Part shown: in pieces, positions 58,805 to 64,000 of the stretch
Position numbering within the stretch: position 1 is the stretch's first letter
Layout: the number at the start of each line of letters is the position of its first letter
Source of the DNA: Hymenobacter gummosus
GTDB taxonomy: Bacteria > Bacteroidota > Bacteroidia > Cytophagales > Hymenobacteraceae
Direction: 5' to 3'
DNA length: 64,000 nucleotides
Assembly (NCBI RefSeq): GCF_003970915.1
Contig: NZ_RXOF01000005.1
Coordinates: forward strand, 1-64,000
Notes under the pieces: generated by a model
The model's input: only the letters and a program-made list of their open reading frames with translations
Databases searched by the model: none
Told to the model about the DNA's origin: nothing
Translations under genes and position numbers: made by a program

Positions 58805-59698
58805 ATGCCCCAGTTCCGCCCCGCCCGCAAGAAGAAGCTTGGCTCCTACCCGTATACCATGGTGGTGTTCAGCATCACGATGGCCTTGCTGGTGGTGGGG
58901 CTGTTCGGGCTGCTGCTGGTGCACGCCCACAAGATTTCGGGCGTGGTGAAGGAGAATCTGGAGGTGCAGGTGTTTCTGGAGCGCGGCCTGCCCGAGACGC
59001 AGCTGCTGCGCCTGCAACGCACCCTGAGCCAGAAGCCTTATATAGCCTACCGCCAGAACCAGCCGCAGGTGCGCTTTCTGTCGAAGGAAGAAGGCCTGCA
59101 GCAGTTTACCGACCGCACCGGCGAAAACCCGGTGGAGCTGCTGGGCGACAACCCCCTGCGCGACGCCTACATCCTGCGCCTGAACCCAGCGTACGCCGAT
59201 TCGGCTCAGCTGCGGCGCATCAGCCAGGACTTGCGCGAGCAGCAGGGCGTGTTTGAGGTGACTTACCCGCAGACCCTGATTACCTCCGTCAACGAGAACA
59301 TCCGCAAAATCAGCCTGGTGCTGCTGGGCTTCGCGGTGGTTCTGCTGGTGGTGGTGGCCGTGCTCATCAACAATACCATCAAGCTGGCCCTGTTCTCGCA
59401 GCGCTTTCTCATCCGCTCCATGCAGCTGGTGGGCGCTACCTCCTGGTTTATCCAGAAGCCCTTTCTGCGCCGCGCTACCTGGCAGGGCGTGATGAGCGGC
59501 TTCCTCGCGGCCCTGCTCCTGCTGGCCCTGATGCAGTACGCCTACTACGAATTCGACGACCTGGCCCTGCTGCGCGACGAGCGGCTCATCGGCGCCGTGC
59601 TGGCGACCCTGCTGGTGCTGGGCGGCGTCATCGGCTTTTTCAGCTCCTACCGCGCCGTGCGCAAGTACCTGCGCATGTCCTTGGACGAGCTGTATTAG
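58805..59698 (+). CDS. ftsX: Cell division protein FtsX
   Basis: 297 aa. The N-terminal KKKLGSYPYTMVVFSITMALL is typical of Bacteroidota FtsX. Topology: membrane helix (about 20-42), periplasmic ECD (about 43-165, LEVQVFLERGLPETQLLRLQ), then three helices (about 172-196, 222-245, 262-283) with the permease motif around SMQLVGATSWFIQKPF. With FtsE it controls peptidoglycan hydrolases at division. ftsE is not adjacent. Original downstream neighbours (DUF3098, uppP, truB, ribF) are retained after the inserted S23 unit. Confidence 0.93.
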   Translation: MPQFRPARKKKLGSYPYTMVVFSITMALLVVGLFGLLLVHAHKISGVVKENLEVQVFLERGLPETQLLRLQRTLSQKPYIAYRQNQPQVRFLSKEEGLQQFTDRTGENPVELLGDNPLRDAYILRLNPAYADSAQLRRISQDLREQQGVFEVTYPQTLITSVNENIRKISLVLLGFAVVLLVVVAVLINNTIKLALFSQRFLIRSMQLVGATSWFIQKPFLRRATWQGVMSGFLAALLLLALMQYAYYEFDDLALLRDERLIGAVLATLLVLGGVIGFFSSYRAVRKYLRMSLDELY

Positions 59699-59704
59699 AG
59701 TTTT

Positions 59705-60144
59705 ATGGTTAAATGGTTGAATTGTTAAATGGCTGGGCAACCTTCATCCGCTCCAAAGTATCTGCGCTTGGGTGACATCGAATGCTACTGCGTTAGCTTT
59801 GCACTCAGTAATGTCGTCTGGCACGAAGTGAACGGCTGGTCAGGACTGGCGCAGCGCACCGTAGGGGAACAGTTCATCCGGGCCGTCGACAGTATTTCGG
59901 CCAACATTGCGGAAGGCTTTGGGCGCTATGGCAAGAAGGACAAGATTAAATTCTACCGGATTGCCAACGGTTCTTTGTTTGAAGCCTTGGACTGGAATGA
60001 AAAAGCCAAAGTCCGCCAGCTGATTTCTCTTGCTCAGTACTCACACGTTTTTCAAGAACTCCAACAACTGCCTAAAATGATCAACGCGCTGGTGAAGTAC
60101 ACCAACAGCCATTTGACCATTTAGCCATTTGACCATTTAGCCAT
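59705..60144. mobile_element. S23 gene unit bounded by AATGGTTA-type inverted arms
   Basis: The left arm 59705-59734 (ATGGTTAAATGGTTGAATTG...) and inverted right arm 60108-60144 (CCATTTGACCATTTAGCC...) enclose the four-helix-bundle gene. The ATG of the gene lies in the left arm, and the last codons and stop in the right arm. The ATG of the next gene (60143) is the last word of the right arm. The unit separates ftsX from DUF3098. Confidence 0.65.
59729..60124 (+). CDS. Four-helix bundle protein (23S rRNA intervening-sequence S23 family)
   Basis: 131 aa. WSGLAQRTVGEQFIRAVDSISANIAEGFGRYGKKDKIKFYRIANGSLFEAL is the S23/IVP signature (GxQFxRAxxSIxANIAEG..R). The remaining helices (KAKVRQLISLAQYSHVFQEL) complete a four-helix bundle. 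Relatives are encoded in 23S rRNA intervening sequences or accompany retroelements (Avd-like), and most have no known function. Start (ATGGCTGGG) and end (SHLTI) are encoded by repeat arms. No reverse transcriptase or 23S gene is in the window. Confidence 0.85.
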   Translation: MAGQPSSAPKYLRLGDIECYCVSFALSNVVWHEVNGWSGLAQRTVGEQFIRAVDSISANIAEGFGRYGKKDKIKFYRIANGSLFEALDWNEKAKVRQLISLAQYSHVFQELQQLPKMINALVKYTNSHLTI

Positions 60145-60454
60145 GAACAATCGTTTCGCCTTCGGGCCGCGCAACTACCGCCTGATGTTCGTCGGGCTGG
60201 GCCTGCTGGCCGCCGGTTTTATCACCATGAAGCTCGATGGCGAGCAGTACGGGGAAGGTTTCCTCGGCCTCACGCTCGGGCCGCTGTTGCTGGCTGCGGG
60301 CTTTGTGGTGGAGTTTTTCGCCATCATGGCCAAGTCGGGCGATGCGCCGGTAGCGGGCCAGCCGACTGCCACGCCCACCGCCACCCCGGGCAGCCCGGCA
60401 GCTCCCGTAGCCCCCGCCGCTCCGACGACCCCGCCCACGTACCAGCGCCGCTAA
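60143..60454 (+). CDS. DUF3098 membrane protein
   Basis: 103 aa. FAFGPRNYRLMFVGLGLLAAGFITM and EGFLGLTLGPLLLAAGFVVEFFAIM give the two membrane helices of DUF3098. The tail is Pro/Ala/Thr-rich (ATPTATPGSPAAPVAPAAP). Constant neighbour of ftsX and uppP in Bacteroidota; function unknown. uppP starts 9 bp later. Confidence 0.88.
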   Translation: MNNRFAFGPRNYRLMFVGLGLLAAGFITMKLDGEQYGEGFLGLTLGPLLLAAGFVVEFFAIMAKSGDAPVAGQPTATPTATPGSPAAPVAPAAPTTPPTYQRR

Positions 60455-60463
60455 GCGTACCGG

Positions 60464-61294
60464 ATGAATTACTGGCAAGCCGTGCTCCTGGCCATCGTCG
60501 AGGGGCTGACTGAGTTTTTGCCCGTGTCGAGCACCGGGCACATGATTATTACCTCCGCGCTGCTGGGCATTGCCCCGACGGCGTTTACCAAGCTCTACCT
60601 GGTCGTCATTCAGCTCGGCGCCATCCTGTCGGTGCTGGTGGTGTACTGGCGGCGCTTTTTCCAGAGCTTCGACTTTTACCTCAAGCTGCTGGTGGCTTTT
60701 CTGCCCATCGTGCTGGTGGGCGCCTTTTTGAAGAAGTACATCGACCTGCTGCTCGAATCGGTGCTGATGGTGGGCGTAGGGCTGCTGCTGGGCGGCATTG
60801 TGCTCATCTTCATCGACCGGCTGTTTCCGCAGGAAGACCCGCAGCAGGGCGGCCACCCCGTCACCAACCCCGGCTGGCGGCAGGCCTTTACCATCGGCGT
60901 GTTTCAGTGCATTGCCGTGATTCCCGGGGTGAGCCGCTCGGCGGCCACCATCATCGGGGGCCTCTCGCAGAAGCTCACCCGCCGCGCCGCCGCCGAGTTT
61001 GCCTTCTTCCTGGCCATGCCCACCATGGCCGCCGCCTCGGCCAAGGCCCTGCTCGACTATTACCAGGAAGCTCACGCGCACGGCGTGGAGCTGGGGAACC
61101 TGTTTTCGGCTCAGGAGCTGAAGCTGCTGGCCCTGGGCAACGTGGTAGCTTTCGTGGTGGCGCTGCTGGCCATTCGCCTGTTCGTGGATTTCGTCTCCCG
61201 CTACGGTTTCCGCGCCTTTGGTCTTTACCGCATCATCGTGGGCGGCCTGCTGCTGCTCATGCTGGCCCTCGACATTCCCCTCGCCCTGCTATGA
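60464..61294 (+). CDS. uppP: Undecaprenyl-diphosphate phosphatase
   Basis: 276 aa, eight membrane segments as usual for UppP/BacA. Active-site motifs [15 protein letters not shown] (13-27) and [13 protein letters not shown] (about 157-169) are complete. It dephosphorylates undecaprenyl diphosphate to regenerate the lipid carrier for peptidoglycan and LPS O-units. The stop overlaps the truB start (ATGA). Confidence 0.96.
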   Translation: MNYWQAVLLAIVEGLTEFLPVSSTGHMIITSALLGIAPTAFTKLYLVVIQLGAILSVLVVYWRRFFQSFDFYLKLLVAFLPIVLVGAFLKKYIDLLLESVLMVGVGLLLGGIVLIFIDRLFPQEDPQQGGHPVTNPGWRQAFTIGVFQCIAVIPGVSRSAATIIGGLSQKLTRRAAAEFAFFLAMPTMAAASAKALLDYYQEAHAHGVELGNLFSAQELKLLALGNVVAFVVALLAIRLFVDFVSRYGFRAFGLYRIIVGGLLLLMLALDIPLALL

Positions 61295-62136
61295 GTCAGC
61301 CCCAACACCGCCGTCCGCCGCGCCCCGAGCCGGAGCCCGAGCCGGGCGAAGTGCTGCTCGTCGACAAGCCCCTGCGCTGGACGTCCTTCGACGTGGTGAA
61401 GAAGGTGAAGTACGCCCTCAAGCCCCGCAAAATCGGCCACGCCGGCACCCTGGACCCGCTGGCTACCGGTTTGCTCATCCTGTGCACGGGCAAGAAAACT
61501 AAGTCCATCGACCAGATTCAGGCCCAGGAAAAAGAGTACACCGGCATCTTCCGCCTCGGCCAGACCACCCCGTCCTTCGACCTGGAAACGGCCGTGGACG
61601 CGGAGCGGCCCTGGCAGCACCTGACGCCAGAGGACCTGCAGGCCGCCGCCGCCCAGCTCACCGGCCTGATCGAGCAGACGCCCCCGCTGTTTTCGGCGGT
61701 AAAGGTGAACGGCGAGCGGGCCTACGAGGTAGCCCGTCGCGGCGACACGGCCGAAATCAAGAGCAAGCAGGTCGACATCAAGGCCTTCGAGCTGCCGCTC
61801 ATTGACGGCCCCGACGTGCATTTCCGCATCGTGTGCTCCAAGGGCACCTACATCCGCAGCCTGGCCCGCGACTTTGGCGAGCTGCTGGGCTGCGGCGCCC
61901 ACCTCACCCAGCTGGTGCGCACCCGCATCGGCGAATACCGCCTGGAAAACGCCCTGACGATGGCCGACATCGAAGCCCGCCGCCTGCCGCGGCCCGAAGG
62001 AGAAGCCGAACGGCCCCGCCGGGAGCGGCCCCAGCGCCAGGAGCGCCGCGCCGGCCTGGAGTACTTCGACGCCCAGCAGCAAGCCGCCACTGACGCCCCG
62101 AGCGGCGAACCGGCATCTTCTTCCGACCCCGAATAA
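61291..62136 (+). CDS. truB: tRNA pseudouridine(55) synthase
   Basis: 281 aa from ATG 61291, overlapping uppP by 4 bp. After a proline-rich N-terminal extension (residues 1-20), [20 protein letters not shown] and [15 protein letters not shown] (Asp55 catalytic) follow, then [13 protein letters not shown] and [24 protein letters not shown]. It makes pseudouridine 55 in the tRNA T arm. A charged, arginine-rich C-terminal tail (about 235-281) is longer than in E. coli TruB. Confidence 0.95.
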   Translation: MSQPQHRRPPRPEPEPEPGEVLLVDKPLRWTSFDVVKKVKYALKPRKIGHAGTLDPLATGLLILCTGKKTKSIDQIQAQEKEYTGIFRLGQTTPSFDLETAVDAERPWQHLTPEDLQAAAAQLTGLIEQTPPLFSAVKVNGERAYEVARRGDTAEIKSKQVDIKAFELPLIDGPDVHFRIVCSKGTYIRSLARDFGELLGCGAHLTQLVRTRIGEYRLENALTMADIEARRLPRPEGEAERPRRERPQRQERRAGLEYFDAQQQAATDAPSGEPASSSDPE

Positions 62137-62145
62137 ACTACCTGC

Positions 62146-62308
62146 CAGCCGCGTAGCGGCGCCACGTCAATAGCATAAGGGTTGGAAGAAATGAATCCGA
62201 GCTCCGTAGGAGCGGCACCTAAATCCGCGCGGAGATGGTGCCGCTCCTACGGAGCTCGGGTCGTTCTTGCGCATCTGTTTCTATTGACGTGGCGCCGCTA
62301 CGCGGCTG
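62146..62308. repeat. Nested perfect inverted repeats (MITE-like)
   Basis: Outer arms of 28 bp (62146-62173 and 62281-62308, starting CAGCCGCGTAGCGGCGCC) are perfect. Inner arms of 23 bp (62197-62219 and 62237-62259, starting CCGAGCTCCGTAGGAGCGG) are perfect too. Total 163 bp. Confidence 0.85.
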
Positions 62309-62469
62309 GGGTACCGAACGGTTAGGCCATTTCTTCGGGCCGCCCAAAGCAGCCCACCGGCGGCGTTTCGGAACGGCGGGTGCGGCTTTTGCCGGGGGCG
62401 TAGCTACTTTCGCGCCGCCGGACCCGCTTCCGGTTCTTTTCCGCTCGGCTGACCACCTGCTCCCCCGAA

Positions 62470-62503
62470 TCAGCGTAATCAGCGTAATCAGTTTTAATCA
62501 GCG
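62470..62503 (+). repeat. AATCAGCG iterated repeat abutting ribF
   Basis: AATCAGCGT twice, AATCAGTTTT and AATCAGCG run directly into ATG 62504. Same word family (inverted) as at 51226-51270; no inverted partner here. Confidence 0.6.
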
Positions 62504-63457
62504 ATGCACGTAGTCCGCGACCCTGCCGAATTTCCGCGCCAGACCAACGCCGTGGTTACCAGCGGCACCTTCGACGGGGTGCACCTGGGCCACCACAAGA
62601 TTCTGCAGCGCCTGCAGGAAGTAGCCCGGCAGTCGGGCGGCCCGAGCGTGGTCATTACCTACTGGCCGCACCCGCGCCTGGTGCTGGCCCCGCCCCCCGC
62701 CCACCCCGACCCCAAGCCCCTGCACCTGCTCAATACCCTGGAGGAGCGCATCGAAAAGCTGGAAGGCTACGGGGTGGATTACCTGCTCATCGTGCCCTTC
62801 ACCCGCGAATTCGCCGAGTGGACCTCCGAGCAGTACATCCGCGAGCTGCTGCTCGATAAAGTCGGTACCAGCAAGCTGGTCATCGGCTACGACCACCGCT
62901 TCGGCAAAAACCGGGAGGGCAGCTTCGAGTACCTGCAGCAGCACGCCGCGGAGTATGGGCTGGAGGTGGAGGAAATTCCGCGCGAGGACGTGGACGCGGT
63001 GGGCGTGAGCAGCACCCGCATCCGCCGGGCCCTGGAAGCCGGCGACGTGGCTACGGCCAGCCGATACCTGGGCTACGACTACCCCTTCACGGGCACGGTG
63101 GTGCGCGGGCAGCAGCTCGGGCGCACCATCGGCTACCCCACGGCCAACATCCGCTGCGAGGAGCCGCTGAAGCTGGTGCCCGGCCGCGGGGTGTACGCCG
63201 TGATGGCCACCACGGCGGCCGGCACCCGGCACCCGGCCATGCTCAACATCGGCGTGCGGCCCACCGTGGGCGGCGACCCGCAGGAAACCGTGGAAGCCCA
63301 CCTGCTCGACTTCGACGGCGACCTGTACGACCAGCCGCTGAAGGTGCAGTTTGTGGCCCGCCTGCGCGACGAGCAGAAGTTCAGCGGCCTTGAGGCGCTG
63401 AAAGAACAACTGGCCAAGGACGCCGACGCGGCCCGGGCCCACCTGGTCGGCGGCTGA
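62504..63457 (+). CDS. ribF: Bifunctional riboflavin kinase/FAD synthetase
   Basis: 317 aa. FAD synthetase half: VTSGTFDGVHLGHHKIL (nucleotidyltransferase motif) and VGVSSTRIRRALEAGDV. Riboflavin kinase half (about 185-310): FTGTVVRGQQLGRTIGYPTANI, GVYAV and NIGVRPTVGG. It converts riboflavin to FMN and FAD. It closes the ftsX-DUF3098-uppP-truB-ribF series and has a terminator 86 bp downstream. Confidence 0.96.
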   Translation: MHVVRDPAEFPRQTNAVVTSGTFDGVHLGHHKILQRLQEVARQSGGPSVVITYWPHPRLVLAPPPAHPDPKPLHLLNTLEERIEKLEGYGVDYLLIVPFTREFAEWTSEQYIRELLLDKVGTSKLVIGYDHRFGKNREGSFEYLQQHAAEYGLEVEEIPREDVDAVGVSSTRIRRALEAGDVATASRYLGYDYPFTGTVVRGQQLGRTIGYPTANIRCEEPLKLVPGRGVYAVMATTAAGTRHPAMLNIGVRPTVGGDPQETVEAHLLDFDGDLYDQPLKVQFVARLRDEQKFSGLEALKEQLAKDADAARAHLVGG

Positions 63458-63532
63458 GCCGCGGCCCCCGAAAAACCTCCGGCCGACGGCCCGCGGTTGC
63501 CCGGCCGGATACGCTAACGGCAGAATGGGCGT

Positions 63533-63540
63533 TAAATTTG
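63533..63540 (+). promoter_or_regulatory. -7 box upstream of the last gene
   Basis: TAAATTTG matches TAnnTTTG, about 60 bp before ATG 63600. The ribF terminator hairpin directly follows it, so the transcript start would fall inside the hairpin. Confidence 0.4.
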
Positions 63541-63542
63541 CG

Positions 63543-63577
63543 AAACGAGGGCCGGGCCGCAGTCCCGGCCCTCGTTT
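63543..63577 (+). terminator. Terminator of ribF
   Basis: AAACGAGGGCCGGG / CCCGGCCCTCGTTT, 14-bp stem, 7-base loop, followed by TT. Confidence 0.8.
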
Positions 63578-63599
63578 TTGCACCCTACCTCCTCTCGGC

Positions 63600-64000
63600 A
63601 TGACTTATCTGCGCATGATATTACTGGGCTGCTGCCTGCTCCTTGGCGCGGCCGCCCAGGCCCAAAGCAAACTCAGCGGCACCGTCGTCGATTCGGTGAC
63701 GCGCGAGCCGCTGGCCTTTGCCAGCGTGTTTTTGGCCAACACCACTTTCGGCTCCTCCACCAACGACCAGGGCAAGTTCGAAATCAACCGCGTGCCCAAC
63801 GGCACCTACGACATGGTGTGCTCCTACGTGGGCTACCGCCTGAGCAAGCAGAGCGTGACGGTCAGCGGCTCTTCGCAGCAGTTTACCCTGCAGCTCACGC
63901 CCGTCGGCAACAGCCTGGGTGAGGTCGTCATCAAGCCCGAGCCCAACAAGCCCGAGGAGTATGAGAAATTCTCGCAGATGTTCCTCGGCGGCACCACCTT
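63600..64000 (+). CDS. Carboxypeptidase-regulatory-like surface protein (partial, 5' end)
   Basis: 133 residues are visible; the gene runs out of the window. The signal peptide is about residues 1-22 (LLGCCLLLGAAAQAQ). A CarboxypepD_reg-like domain (23-100) follows: LSGTVVDSVTREPLAFASVFL, TNDQGKFEINRVPNGTYDMVCSYVGY, then SLGEVVIKPEPNKPEEYEKF. The LGEVVI turn followed by a longer protein is typical of TonB-dependent-receptor-like or DUF5686-type outer membrane proteins, which cannot be decided from this part. Confidence 0.75.
   Translation, partial: MTYLRMILLGCCLLLGAAAQAQSKLSGTVVDSVTREPLAFASVFLANTTFGSSTNDQGKFEINRVPNGTYDMVCSYVGYRLSKQSVTVSGSSQQFTLQLTPVGNSLGEVVIKPEPNKPEEYEKFSQMFLGGTT

Larger units (their letters stand above)
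62137..62503. other. 367-bp gap between truB and ribF
   Basis: Contains the nested palindrome 62146-62308 and, directly before ribF, four AATCAGCG-type words. Nothing coding is seen between 62310 and 62470. Confidence 0.5.

Noticed and set aside
59729-60124. Diversity-generating retroelement accessory protein (Avd)
   Set aside because: Avd is an S23-like four-helix bundle, but no reverse transcriptase, template repeat or variable repeat is present in the window.

Overview
The window reads as a chromosome segment of a GC-rich Bacteroidota, most like Hymenobacter or a close Cytophagales relative. Three things point there. The gene set includes DUF5683 next to dapB and lepB, ftsX-DUF3098-uppP-truB-ribF, PorT-like and carboxypeptidase-regulatory-like surface proteins, and cyanophycin synthetase. 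Several genes carry the Bacteroidota -7 box TAnnTTTG. Start sites lack Shine-Dalgarno sequences. This assignment is inference from content; no database was searched.

Layout. 1-243: the right end of an IS1-family element and the gene remnant it interrupts. 0.4-8.5 kb: accessory genes (sanA, secreted proteins and lipoproteins, an NTF2-like protein, a degenerate CPBP protein, YfbM, a MORN-repeat protein, OsmC). 8.6-15.3 kb: dacB, a type III restriction-modification system (res, mod) and a divergent small HTH protein. 15.5-19.3 kb: parB, DUF5683, dapB, lepB, with no parA beside parB. 19.5-25.6 kb: ung, apaG, an outer-membrane protein, two methyltransferases, kdsA and a coiled-coil membrane protein. 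25.8-31.4 kb: cphA, tRNA-Cys and rpsA. 31.5-36.7 kb: a lipoprotein, an AraC-regulated three-gene unit, a fatty acid desaturase and an apparently exported deaminase. 36.9-42.6 kb, minus strand: leuB, leuD, leuC, leuA and ilvE. 43-46 kb: an all-helical protein and a second desaturase. 46.1-54 kb: a membrane protein/XRE pair, an RsiV-like lipoprotein, an alpha/beta hydrolase, HNH, NlpC/P60, smpB, a thioesterase, a gene cassette between inverted repeats, and tsaD. 54.1-63.5 kb, plus strand: tamB, ftsX, an S23 four-helix-bundle cassette, DUF3098, uppP, truB, ribF. The window ends inside a carboxypeptidase-regulatory-like protein.

How the genes work together. The leu/ilvE block makes leucine. leuA and ilvE share a 74-bp upstream element (two near-identical boxes exactly 36 bp apart), and both have short leader ORFs rich in branched-chain codons, so leader-based control is likely. 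kdsA, uppP, dacB, lepB, tamB and ftsX serve envelope biogenesis. Many intergenic gaps hold inverted repeats. Some are REP/MITE-like arms beginning GTCAT. Others are arms built from iterated 7-11-mers such as AATGGTTA or CGGATT. In two places such arms enclose a whole gene: an S23 protein between ftsX and DUF3098, and a lower-GC secreted protein beside tsaD. A perfect 96-bp palindrome joins the stop codons of two convergent genes at 46801-46896. These repeats and the leucine leaders are the least ordinary signals here.
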